A stretch of 8,569 bases of DNA from Pseudomonadota bacterium (GTDB lineage: Bacteria > Desulfobacterota > Desulfovibrionia > Desulfovibrionales > Desulfovibrionaceae): assembly GCA_018822065.1 (NCBI GenBank), contig JAHJKV010000374.1, positions 1 through 8,569 on the forward strand. Reading direction: 5' to 3'. Positions 1 to 7,241 of the stretch are shown piece after piece (the first letter of the stretch is position 1; each line of letters starts with the position of its first letter). Both the position numbers and the translations under genes were made by a program. The notes under the pieces are model-generated. The model was not told where the DNA came from. It searched no databases and worked only from the letters and a program-made list of their open reading frames with translations.

Positions 1-927
1 CAGATAGGTGAAGCGATAGTCCCGGTCGAGCTCGAAAAAAGCGTCCGTAGTACTCTCGAGCACCTCAAGAACATGGCGACGCGCGGCGGTGGCTTCCTCC
101 TCTGCCCTCTTTTGGTCATTGATGTCTCTTCCGACACCGATAATTTCCTTCACTCGGCCCATGTCGTCGAGGACTGCGGTGTCTCTCCAGGCTAGCCATC
201 GCCAACCATCGACCGTCTTGGCCCTTTGTTCTAGATAGGCTGTATGTGGGGGTTCAAACAAAGCCTTCATCGCTTCTTCGGTCAGTTCGCGATCGTCTTC
301 ATGCACCAAGGGCATGAATTTGCTCCCGATCAATTCGCTCTCTGTTTTTCCGAAAGTTTTGCAATATGACGGGGAGCAGTACAGAAAGTGACCTTTGACA
401 TCCACCTTGACGACCAAGTCGTATTGATTTTCAACGAGTAAGCGGTATTTCTCCTCGCTCAGCCGTTTGGACTCCTCCGCTTCTTTTTGCCTGGTAATGT
501 TCTCAATACTTGCCAATACTATCTTTTCACCATCGACCCGCATCGATCCCAAGCTGTACCTTACCCAAAAAAGCTCTTCCGTTGTTTTGACACGAAAAGT
601 TGACTCACCACGAAGCTCTTCATGTTCACCTTCGGACTCTAAAGCTTTCAGAAGAGAATTATTGAATTCACAATCCGAACATCTGTCAGAGTGGCCGCAA
701 CCTTTCTTGTCTCTGTCCTTATTGATGCAAGAGAAGTAGTCTCCACACCGAAATTTACTAGAATCTGATTTTGGTAGTCCGAACTCTCTCTTTGCAGCAA
801 TATTGCAATATGTAATATTGCGATTCTTATCTATAACTAACGAGGGAGTTGGTGAAAAGTCGAGGATATGTTGCAAGCTAAATTTCTTAGCTAACAAGGA
901 TTTGTGTTGAGATTTTGATTTAGACAT
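1..927 (-). CDS. Multi-PAS sensor protein, N-terminal part (3' end beyond window)
   Basis: An uninterrupted reading frame of 309 codons starts at ATG 927-925 and runs off the left edge. A Shine-Dalgarno (GAGGA, 935-939) sits 7 nt before the ATG. At least three PAS modules are visible. PAS1 (about residues 17-147) begins HILDFSPTPSLVIDKNRNI and ends ASIENITRQKEAEE. PAS2 (about 155-278) begins EEKYRLLVENQYDLVVKV and ends IIGVGRDINDQKRAEEEA. The start of PAS3 (about 285-309) ends DRDYRFTYL at the edge. PAS1 carries a Cys cluster (C61, C67, C77, C83, C86). No membrane segment is seen, so a soluble sensor is likely. The output domain (histidine kinase, diguanylate cyclase or other) lies outside the window and cannot be named. 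Codon use is rich in AAA, TTA, ATA and TTT, clearly AT-richer than the genes from 2873 on, which suggests separate origin. PAS assignment is strong; the signal sensed is unknown. Confidence 0.88.
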   Translation of the reverse strand, partial: MSKSKSQHKSLLAKKFSLQHILDFSPTPSLVIDKNRNITYCNIAAKREFGLPKSDSSKFRCGDYFSCINKDRDKKGCGHSDRCSDCEFNNSLLKALESEGEHEELRGESTFRVKTTEELFWVRYSLGSMRVDGEKIVLASIENITRQKEAEESKRLSEEKYRLLVENQYDLVVKVDVKGHFLYCSPSYCKTFGKTESELIGSKFMPLVHEDDRELTEEAMKALFEPPHTAYLEQRAKTVDGWRWLAWRDTAVLDDMGRVKEIIGVGRDINDQKRAEEEATAARRHVLEVLESTTDAFFELDRDYRFTYL

Positions 928-934
928 GCAGATG

Positions 935-939
935 TCCTC
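935..939 (-). promoter_or_regulatory. Shine-Dalgarno of the PAS gene, apparently built from the IS edge
   Basis: The minus strand reads TTTGAGGACATCTGC then ATG, so GAGGA lies 7 nt before the start codon and supports the start at 927. If the left end of the insertion sequence is at 936, as its CCTCAAAT terminus suggests, most of this Shine-Dalgarno comes from the element rather than from the original leader. That depends on the uncertain left boundary. Confidence 0.5.
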
Positions 940-1012
940 AAATAATAATCTTATGTCGAAAAATCATCATGAATGACCTGAGTGTTGTTCTACCCCAGCG
1001 CCACATCAAGAG

Positions 1013-1041
1013 TAGACCTCCACCACTTTATTGTCTACAAT
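1013..1041 (+). promoter_or_regulatory. Candidate sigma-70 promoter for the transposase
   Basis: TAGACC (1013-1018, 4 of 6 to TTGACA), a 17-nt spacer and TACAAT (1036-1041, 5 of 6 to TATAAT) form a plausible promoter. Transcription would begin near 1048, ahead of the start at 1092 and after the in-frame ATG at 969. This favours the later start and gives the element its own promoter. Confidence 0.4.
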
Positions 1042-1091
1042 ACAACCATATTGCCCACCGTAAACGTTACATCATTATGATGGAGGGATGG

Positions 1092-2492
1092 ATGTCCAAA
1101 CAAAAGTGTAATAACCCAAAATTCATTGATGATGTCCAGTTCACAAACGATTGCCTGACCAGTCGCGCGGGGCTCAATCTCTTTGTTCGTTACCTGCGAG
1201 GCATATACATCTTCCCGCACATTGAGCGCCTCTTCGGCTCCATTCGCAAGCACCCAAAGGGAGCTCCCATTGATGAGCTGTTCAAGCAGGTGCTCTGCTT
1301 CCTTTTCGACGGCACGAGCAGGCATCTGATTCACTTCGACTCTCTGACCAAGGATGCTGGCTATGCTGCCGCCATTGAAACCGCTCAGGAGGGAATGGTC
1401 TCTTCGCACGCCATCAAACGCCTCTTCCGAGCGTTTTCCCCCCATCGCACCTACCTTTTCCGACGACTGCTCTTGCACCTCTTCATCTGGAGGCTCAACC
1501 AAGCCCGCCCGAACCTGATCCAGTTAAATCTTGATACCATGGTTATGGACAATGACCAAGCCCACAAACGACAGGGCGTCAAGCCCACATACAAAAAGGT
1601 CCAGGGCTTCCAGCCTCTTCAGATGACATGGGGGCGTTTCATAATCGATGCTGTTTTTCGCGGAGGAGACAAGCACTCCAATCATGGAGATACGGCTGCC
1701 CAGATGATCCGCCACGTCGTGCGCATGATCCGCACCCGCTATAGTCAGGCCGTACCCATCATCATCCGCATGGACTCCGGCTTCTTCGACCAGGACCTGT
1801 TTGCCGAAATGGAGAATCTCGACCTTGGTTTCATATGCGGTGGAAGGTTTTACGGCGACATCAAAGCCATGCTCACAGCATTGCCCGAAGATGCATTTGA
1901 TCACCATTTCGGCAAGGTTGATGAAGATGTCTGGCAGTGCTTCGAGTTCGGCGACCGCCGCAAGTCCTGGGACCGCTTCTACAGGGCCATCTTCTGGCGT
2001 CCGTTGTTGGAGGAGAAACAGTACCTCCTGCCCGGATCAAGACCAGGTACGCTCGTGTACACAAACCTTGGCATGGACGGAGCCATTGACCAGCAATTGC
2101 GGGAAAACGACTTCGGTTACATGGCTGAAACCAATGTCGTCATCCACTCCTACCATCAGCGTGGGGCGGACGAACTGGTACACAGGGCCTTCAAGGATTT
2201 CGGCTTTGAGGAATTGCCTTTCAAGCGCTTCCTGCCAAATTCCGCTTTCTACTATACCATGCTCCTTGGTTTCTTCCTGTTCGAGGCCTTCAAGGAAGAC
2301 GTGAGTCAGCCGGTAGTCCCTGTCACGGCTTTTCCGGCCACATTGCGCCGCAAGCTAGTGGACGTCGCAGCCAAGATTGTGAAGCACGCTGGCCGGACGG
2401 TTCTCAAGGTCACAGCAGTCACCATGAAGTCGTTGCGCTTCAAAGAGCTATGGGAGCGATGCTTGAAGGCTCAACCATTCTCCTGGGCATGA
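1092..2492 (+). CDS. IS1380-family DDE transposase
   Basis: Protein of 466 residues, normal for IS1380-family transposases, which cut and paste the element through an RNase H-fold DDE site. The catalytic residues can be seen: D148 in NLDTMVMDNDQAHKR, D228 in IIIRMDSGFFDQD, and E361 within a perfect Y-2-R-3-E-6-K motif (Y354, R357, E361, K368; YHQRGADELVHRAFK). GFQPLQMTWGRFIIDAVFRG in the centre is typical of the family. The frame is open back to ATG 969, but the start at 1092 was chosen: GGAGG (1082-1086) sits 5 nt upstream, the promoter candidate lies between the two starts, and residues before MSKQK look unconserved and Pro/His-rich. No frameshift or stop is present, so the gene may be active. 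Base composition is intermediate between the PAS gene and the genes to the right. Confidence 0.93.
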   Translation: MSKQKCNNPKFIDDVQFTNDCLTSRAGLNLFVRYLRGIYIFPHIERLFGSIRKHPKGAPIDELFKQVLCFLFDGTSRHLIHFDSLTKDAGYAAAIETAQEGMVSSHAIKRLFRAFSPHRTYLFRRLLLHLFIWRLNQARPNLIQLNLDTMVMDNDQAHKRQGVKPTYKKVQGFQPLQMTWGRFIIDAVFRGGDKHSNHGDTAAQMIRHVVRMIRTRYSQAVPIIIRMDSGFFDQDLFAEMENLDLGFICGGRFYGDIKAMLTALPEDAFDHHFGKVDEDVWQCFEFGDRRKSWDRFYRAIFWRPLLEEKQYLLPGSRPGTLVYTNLGMDGAIDQQLRENDFGYMAETNVVIHSYHQRGADELVHRAFKDFGFEELPFKRFLPNSAFYYTMLLGFFLFEAFKEDVSQPVVPVTAFPATLRRKLVDVAAKIVKHAGRTVLKVTAVTMKSLRFKELWERCLKAQPFSWA

Positions 2493-2536
2493 CAGGGCGC
2501 TGCCCCGTGAACATTCGCGGGAGAGGTGCGCCCTGT
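2492..2536 (+). terminator. Large hairpin directly after the transposase stop
   Basis: ACAGGGCGC (2492-2500) pairs perfectly with GCGCCCTGT (2528-2536), and inside it CCCGTGAA (2504-2511) pairs with TTCGCGGG (2514-2521), with one G-T pair. The stem begins at the last base of the stop codon. No U-run follows (GACCGGGAAAAAGGG instead), so it is not a classical intrinsic terminator. It could block transcript read-through or 3' decay, or be structural DNA of the element. Confidence 0.45.
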
Positions 2537-2671
2537 GACCGGGAAAAAGGGTCCGGATTGTCATGACCTGGATGCTCACAGCCCAACTATTCTCAAACCC
2601 TCGCCCTAATAGGCATCATTTCGTGCTGTAGTGCCCAAATTTTGTGCGTGGGCCGCTTTCACAGCGCCCGG

Positions 2672-2686
2672 AACGCTCAATTTAGG
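2672..2686 (-). repeat. Right terminal inverted repeat of the insertion sequence
   Basis: Read on the minus strand from 2686 the sequence is CCTAAATTGAGCGTT. The first eight bases fit the conserved termini of IS1380-family elements, for example CCTAAATTC in ISEcp1 (recalled, not searched). The matching left end at 936 is only partly similar. Confidence 0.55.
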
Positions 2687-2872
2687 TTGTAGTTAACGTG
2701 GAAATCTTGAGCGGGCTTCTATTTTTGTTAAAAAATCTCTAGAAAACCCCTGATTTCGCCGTCATTTCATTGACAGGCCACGCCCTTCCGGTGCAAGAGT
2801 GTTGGAGATCGTCGGGTTTCCGGCGTGCTTGGTGGTGCCCTTGTTTGGCCCCTGCATCCTTCTGGAGGTTTC
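2687..2872 (+). promoter_or_regulatory. Leader of the sigma-54 activator gene, weak promoter candidate
   Basis: This 186-bp stretch between the insertion sequence and the activator gene has no gene. Its first third is AT-rich. A weak sigma-70 candidate is TTGAGC (2707-2712), a 16-nt spacer and TAAAAA (2729-2734). A TTGACA at 2769-2774 has no good -10 partner. A -24/-12-like sequence at 2829-2845 (TTGG, N8, TTGTT) lacks the C of the GC dinucleotide and is not convincing. The GGAGG at 2864-2868, 4 nt before ATG 2873, is the ribosome binding site. Confidence 0.25.
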
Positions 2873-3889
2873 ATGGCCCTCGATCTGTCAGGCATCATAG
2901 GCGACAGTCCTGTCCTTGCCGAGGTCTACCGTGTTTTGGAAAAGGTCGCCCCGACCGATTCCACGGTGCTTGTCTCGGGCGAGTCCGGCACGGGCAAGGA
3001 ACTGCTGGTTCGCGCGCTGCACATAAATTCCAAGCGCAAGTCCAAGCCCTTTGTGCCCATCAACTGCGGGGCCATCCCCCGCGAACTCCTGGAATCCGAA
3101 CTCTTCGGCCATGAAAAAGGTGCCTTCACCCACGCCATCCGTACCCGGCCAGGCCGTTTTGAGCTGGCTGATGGGGGGACCATCTTCCTGGACGAAATCG
3201 GCGAGATGGATCTCTCTCTCCAGGTGAAAATTTTGCGCGTACTCCAGGAGCATGAATTCGAGCGCGTCGGCGGCACGGTCATCAAGCAGATCGATGTGCG
3301 CGTGGTGGCCGCCACCAACCGCAACCTGGAAGAAGAGGTCAGCATGGGCCGCTTCCGGGAAGACCTTTTCTACCGGCTGAACGTCATCCCCATGCACCTG
3401 CCTCCCCTGCGAGAGCGCGGCATGGACGTCATCCTCCTGGCCGAGCATTTCCTGAACCGGTTCTGCGCGAATAAAGCCCGCAAGCGCATGCGCATCTCGC
3501 CCGAGGCGCGGGACATGCTCATGAACTACGGCTGGCAGGGCAATGTGCGTGAACTGGAAAATTTCATGGAGCGGCTGTCCATTCTCTGTGACGGCGAAAC
3601 CATCACTCCTGAGGATCTCCCTTCCAAGATATGGACCGACGTTGGCAAGGAGCCACCCAGGAAACACTTGCCCCAGGCTGCTCCGGCTGGTTTTTCCTGG
3701 CCTCGCCTGCGCGACATGGAAGACAAAGGCATGGTGCTCAAGGATTTCATCGAGGACATCGAGGGGCGTATCCTGGTCGAGGCCATGGAGCAGGCCGAGG
3801 GAGTCAAGAACCGGGCTGCGGAGCTGCTTGGAATCAAGCGGACCACGCTCATTGAAAAACTTAAGAAACGCAAGATTTCGGACGATTAG
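2873..3889 (+). CDS. Sigma-54-dependent transcriptional activator, AAA+ plus Fis HTH, no sensory domain
   Basis: Protein of 338 residues. It is an enhancer-binding ATPase that remodels RNA polymerase-sigma-54 to open promoters. In order: about 10 residues of lead-in; AAA+ domain with Walker A GESGTGKE (36-43), sigma-54 contact loop GAFTHA (83-88), Walker B GGTIFLDE (101-108), arginine-finger region FREDLFYRLN (161-170) and GNVRELEN (223-230); a linker; and a C-terminal Fis-type HTH (about 298-335, NRAAELLGIKRTTLIEKLKK). There is no receiver, GAF or PAS domain, so it is PspF-like in layout and must be controlled by level or by a partner protein. The start at MALDLSG was chosen over an in-frame upstream start at 2825 because of its ribosome binding site and because the extra 16 residues look like untranslated leader. 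The loop has His87 where Gly is canonical. The AAA+ sequence recalls the FleQ/FlrA group, but a flagellar role is unproven. Confidence 0.92.
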   Translation: MALDLSGIIGDSPVLAEVYRVLEKVAPTDSTVLVSGESGTGKELLVRALHINSKRKSKPFVPINCGAIPRELLESELFGHEKGAFTHAIRTRPGRFELADGGTIFLDEIGEMDLSLQVKILRVLQEHEFERVGGTVIKQIDVRVVAATNRNLEEEVSMGRFREDLFYRLNVIPMHLPPLRERGMDVILLAEHFLNRFCANKARKRMRISPEARDMLMNYGWQGNVRELENFMERLSILCDGETITPEDLPSKIWTDVGKEPPRKHLPQAAPAGFSWPRLRDMEDKGMVLKDFIEDIEGRILVEAMEQAEGVKNRAAELLGIKRTTLIEKLKKRKISDD

Positions 3890-3969
3890 TCGGGTGAGGG
3901 GACGTGGAACACTTTGGACCGCGCCGCCTTCGACCGCCCCAGGACGGGACCCGGGGACGGTATCATAGC

Positions 3970-6900
3970 ATGGATATGGCAAAACTCGCGGTCGTTGTTT
4001 TGAACACTCTTCTTCTGATCTCCCGGATGGTGGCCTGCACTCTCCTGGCGATCCTCCTTATGCCCGGTGCGGGGGCAGCGATCCAAGCCAGCTTCCAGAG
4101 CGGAGGCGGCCTGGACAAGCTCGTCCTGACCTTCGATGCCGGTGCCGACGCCCAATATTCCGTGCGCCGGGTGGACAGGCAACAGGTGCAGGTCACCGTC
4201 GCGGGCGAGACACTTGCCACAGCCCCAAGCCTTACGGGCGCACAGCTTGTCTCCTCGGTGGAAGCCCTGGAGGGTGGTGTGCTCATCAACCTGAAGACCG
4301 ATGCCTTCGGCTTCATTTCCAGCCCCGGCGCGGGGGCGGGGCAACTTATGCTCCAGATTTTCCGCGATCCCATCGGCTCTCGTTGGAAACCACGCGGCAC
4401 CCCTCCAGCTGATGTGCGCCGACTCCAACCCGAGGCCAAACCCGCCCAGGCTCAAACTGCCCAGACTCCAGCGAGACAGACTCCGGCCACAGGGCAGGAC
4501 ACCGACCCTCGTGAACCTTTGGGAGCCCCTGATCCGCAAGCGCCTTCGCTCTATGCCGTGCCCTATTCCGTGCGGGTGCACGTCAACGGGAACAAGGGCA
4601 AGGAGATCGTGGTCGAGCCCGGCGAGGTGATCGCCTACGACCCAGATACCGGCGCGGTGCAGGTTCGCGTGGCAGACAACGGCATTCGCGAGGTCACCGT
4701 GGCCCCGCCAGCGGATTTGCAGCAGGCTCGGGCCGGGAATGCCCCCCCCCCAGCCAAACAGAGCATGGTCAATGACGTGATGGAAGCGCAGTTGCCCATG
4801 GAAGGGAAGGCGGTGGAGGAACCCCTGATTCCCCTGGACGAGGTTGCGGCAGAGACGGAGATGGGCGCGGAGACCATGCCGGAGGCTTCCGAGGGTGAGC
4901 CTCAGGTCGCGGACAACCGATTTTTCTCCAGGATCATGCGTTCCGTGACTGGTCTGCCCGGTCCTGGAGCCGAACCTCCCATGGAAGCGACGACCGAGAC
5001 CCAGGCCCAGATCGCCAATGACCTGCAGCAGATGCCCCAGGTGGACGACATTGCCGTGCAGAATGCCTTGGGGGACATTGCCAAAGGCAATATCACCTCC
5101 GAGAGCCAGGCGCCAAACGCCCTGGACGAGATGGAGCAGGCGGATGCGGCGGTGGATCCGCATGCGGGAATGTCCGAGGAGGACGCCAAGCACCTGGAGA
5201 ATTTGGAGCTGCAACTGCTCAAGGCACAGTCCCAGGTGGCCTCAGGACAGCTGGAAGATGCCAAGCAGGCCTTTGAGGAAATTTTACGCGACCCCCTTCT
5301 GCCCCAGGAACTGCGGCTGGAGACTACCTATAGCCTGGGCAACGTGCTCATGACCCTCTATAAGGACTCCCCGCAGGAGCATTTTGAGGAGGTCACCAGC
5401 CTCTTCAAGGAGGCCATGAACGCGAACATGAAGAGCGAGAACGTCCCCACCGCGCTCATGAACCTGGGGCTCATCAACCTCTGGGTAGGCAACGCGCCCG
5501 AAGCCAAGGCCTATTTCGATATTCTCTCCAGCCAGTATCCTTACGACGAGAACGTGCCCGCCATCGGATACTACTATGGCGAACACAACTACCAGTTGGG
5601 GGAATACGAGAAGGCCGCCGACCTGTTCCAGAAGTTCATCGAAACCTATCCCGAGCAGGAGCGGTTGGTCAGGCAGGCCGCCTTCCTGCTCACCGACTCG
5701 CTCATCAACCTCTCGCTCTATGACCAGGCCTTCCAGATCGTGGACTACATCGACAAACGCTGGCCCCAGGCCTACGAGGAAAATCCGCGTTTTCTGAAGC
5801 TGGCTGGCGACGTGGAACACCATCTGGGCATGACTGACCGGGCCAAGGATCACTACTGGACCTATTACAACATGAACCCCAAGGCTGAGCAAAGCGACGT
5901 GGTTCTGGCCCGGCTGGGCGACCTCTATCTGGAAAAGAACGAGCCAGGTGCCGCCAAGGAGCTCTACAACCGGGCCATCCAGGATTATCCGGACATGGAA
6001 GGCGGTCTGGTGGCCAAGATGCGTCTGGCCGAGGAAGGCATCCATGATTCGCCCACGTTCATGGAGATGGTTTCGGTTTTTGACAAGCCTTTTTCCCTGA
6101 AGCCAAAGCAGGTCTACACCGAGATCGTCGAACAGCATCCAGACAGCCCCCTGGCCCCTCTGGCGCTGCTCAAGCTCGGCATGTGGCACTTCTTCCAGAA
6201 GGAGTACGCCGAAGCCCTGACAGCAGCCCAGCGGATGTTTACGGAGTATCCGCGGTCGACATTGATCGACAGGGCCAAGGAACTGGGTGACCGTTCCTTT
6301 GCCCTGGCCGTGCCCCAGCTTATTGAGCAGGAGAACTACCAGACCGTGGTGGACTATTGGGAACAGTACAATTTCGCGAACATGAGCGAGGGGGACGAGG
6401 CGAACACCACCCGTATCGGCGTGGCCAAGAGTTATGCGGAACTGAACGATTTTGAATCCGCCCTGAACCTGTTGCGCCCTTTCTTGGGCGAGGAGCAGGT
6501 GACTACCTATTCGGAAATGGCCCTGGCCGTTGCGGCGGATATCTACCTGGAACAGCATGCCTGGAATAATATCCAGAACCTGGCCCGTAAGGTGGAGGAG
6601 CATTGGGATCTCTCCGACCGGTCACGCAGGCTCATGCTTCATGCCGAGGCCGTGGCCCTGGAAAATCTGGGCGAGGGGGCCAAGGCGGTTCGTCTCTGGG
6701 CTCAACTCGGCTCGGACGAGACCGTCGAGCCCTATATCCGGGCGGATGCCATGTATCATCTGGCCAAGGAGGCCATGAACCACCAGGATCTGCGCCGTGT
6801 TTTCGTCTATGCCCAGGAGGCGCTCTCGCAACTGCTGGCGGCCAAAGGCGATGAGGAGAAGATCAAGGATTGCCTGCTCATGTCCATCTATGCCACGGAG

Positions 6901-7164
6901 CGTTCCGGGCGCTATCAACAGGCCCTGGAATGGGCGCTGGAATATGACAAGCACATTCCCAAGGACGACCCGGAGTGGGCAGCATCGCGCTATCGTCTGG
7001 CCCGTATCTATCGCAAGGCCGGGGCGGACAACCAGTGGCGTGATATCCTCAAGTATATTCGGGATACCGAGCCGACCAGCCTCTATGGTCGCCTGGCAGC
7101 CACGGCCATCGAGACCGATGTCCTGGAAGATCGCGCCCAGGAATACGCCCCCATCCCTAACTGA
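3970..7164 (+). CDS. Large envelope-targeted tetratricopeptide repeat protein
   Basis: About 1064 residues. Residues 6-37 hold two hydrophobic stretches ending in an AxA-like site (PGAGAA), so it is exported or anchored in the inner membrane. Residues about 38-135 are beta-rich with alternating hydrophobics (LDKLVLTFDAGADAQYSV, VQVTV, GVLINLKTD, QLMLQIFRD), resembling AMIN-type or FimV-like periplasmic domains. A low-complexity Pro/Gln/Ala linker follows (about 140-195), a short beta segment (197-245) and an acidic linker. From about 415 to the end there are many TPR-type helical pairs, for example YGEHNYQLGEYEKAADLF, ARLGDLYLEKNEPGAAKELY and LLKLGMWHFFQKEYAEAL, a scaffold for protein contacts. 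The gene follows the sigma-54 activator by 80 nt. The frame is open from GTG 3904, but 3970 gives a more signal-peptide-like start; ATG 4027 is also possible. No clear ribosome binding site fixes the start. Partner and pathway are unknown. Confidence 0.82.
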   Translation: MDMAKLAVVVLNTLLLISRMVACTLLAILLMPGAGAAIQASFQSGGGLDKLVLTFDAGADAQYSVRRVDRQQVQVTVAGETLATAPSLTGAQLVSSVEALEGGVLINLKTDAFGFISSPGAGAGQLMLQIFRDPIGSRWKPRGTPPADVRRLQPEAKPAQAQTAQTPARQTPATGQDTDPREPLGAPDPQAPSLYAVPYSVRVHVNGNKGKEIVVEPGEVIAYDPDTGAVQVRVADNGIREVTVAPPADLQQARAGNAPPPAKQSMVNDVMEAQLPMEGKAVEEPLIPLDEVAAETEMGAETMPEASEGEPQVADNRFFSRIMRSVTGLPGPGAEPPMEATTETQAQIANDLQQMPQVDDIAVQNALGDIAKGNITSESQAPNALDEMEQADAAVDPHAGMSEEDAKHLENLELQLLKAQSQVASGQLEDAKQAFEEILRDPLLPQELRLETTYSLGNVLMTLYKDSPQEHFEEVTSLFKEAMNANMKSENVPTALMNLGLINLWVGNAPEAKAYFDILSSQYPYDENVPAIGYYYGEHNYQLGEYEKAADLFQKFIETYPEQERLVRQAAFLLTDSLINLSLYDQAFQIVDYIDKRWPQAYEENPRFLKLAGDVEHHLGMTDRAKDHYWTYYNMNPKAEQSDVVLARLGDLYLEKNEPGAAKELYNRAIQDYPDMEGGLVAKMRLAEEGIHDSPTFMEMVSVFDKPFSLKPKQVYTEIVEQHPDSPLAPLALLKLGMWHFFQKEYAEALTAAQRMFTEYPRSTLIDRAKELGDRSFALAVPQLIEQENYQTVVDYWEQYNFANMSEGDEANTTRIGVAKSYAELNDFESALNLLRPFLGEEQVTTYSEMALAVAADIYLEQHAWNNIQNLARKVEEHWDLSDRSRRLMLHAEAVALENLGEGAKAVRLWAQLGSDETVEPYIRADAMYHLAKEAMNHQDLRRVFVYAQEALSQLLAAKGDEEKIKDCLLMSIYATERSGRYQQALEWALEYDKHIPKDDPEWAASRYRLARIYRKAGADNQWRDILKYIRDTEPTSLYGRLAATAIETDVLEDRAQEYAPIPN
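4742..4751 (+). repeat. C10 homopolymer inside the TPR gene
   Basis: Ten consecutive C residues encode part of the Asn-Ala-Pro-Pro-Pro-Ala stretch (about residues 257-261) in the disordered linker. Gain or loss of one C would shift the frame and cut the protein before its TPR domain. Confidence 0.9.
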
Positions 7165-7227
7165 CGCCTGTGGCAGGCTCCAGTCTGCGGTTTTCCGTCC
7201 AGCTTCTTTGTTGTAGCATGCTTCAAA

Positions 7228-7241
7228 CGGTCTTCGGACCG
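7228..7241 (+). promoter_or_regulatory. UUCG-capped hairpin just before the amrB ribosome binding site
   Basis: CGGTC (7228-7232), loop TTCG (7233-7236) and GACCG (7237-7241) form a perfect five-pair stem closed by the very stable cUUCGg tetraloop. It ends 4 nt before GGAGG (7246-7250). There is no U-run, so it is not a normal terminator. It may stabilise a processed mRNA 5' end or modulate amrB translation. Confidence 0.45.

Larger units (their letters stand above)
936..2686 (+). mobile_element. IS1380/ISEcp1-type insertion sequence
   Basis: The element contains one transposase gene (1092-2492). Its right end, read inward from 2686, begins CCTAAATTGAGCGTT, which matches the CCTA(A/G)ATT style of IS1380-family termini such as ISEcp1. 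The left end is less sure: CCTCAAAT at 936-943 matches the right terminus at 6 of the first 8 bases, and beyond that the similarity fades. Flanking tetranucleotides are ATGT (932-935) and TTGT (2687-2690), a 3 of 4 match to a target duplication, so either the duplication has decayed or the left boundary is misplaced. An alternative left start is CCTGAG at about 977. With these ends the element is about 1.75 kb, a normal size for the family. It lies between the divergently oriented PAS gene and sigma-54 activator gene. Confidence 0.6.

Noticed and set aside
467..739. Plus-strand 90-codon Ser-rich frame inside the PAS gene
   Set aside because: Antisense to a clear PAS1 coding region; its Ser richness is a by-product of the opposite strand.
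969..1091. Upstream in-frame start of the transposase at 969
   Set aside because: The ATG at 969 has no ribosome binding site, lies upstream of the candidate promoter, and the added 41 residues look non-coding. The start at 1092 has GGAGG in place.
2829..2845. Possible sigma-54 promoter before the activator gene
   Set aside because: The -24 GG and spacing fit, but the -12 element reads GT instead of GC and the -24 block matches poorly.
2888..3982. Minus-strand frame of 364 codons opposite the sigma-54 activator
   Set aside because: The plus strand has all AAA+ motifs in order; the antisense frame is low in information and has no start signals.
3886..5214. Long open frame (442 codons) on the minus strand opposite the TPR gene
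   Set aside because: It is a shadow caused by the GC-rich codon bias of the plus-strand gene. It is rich in His, Gly, Leu and Arg, shows no domain and has no ribosome binding site.
5284..6603. Second long minus-strand frame (439 codons) opposite the TPR repeats
   Set aside because: Same antisense shadow effect; the plus-strand frame has clear TPR periodicity, whereas this one has no recognisable fold.
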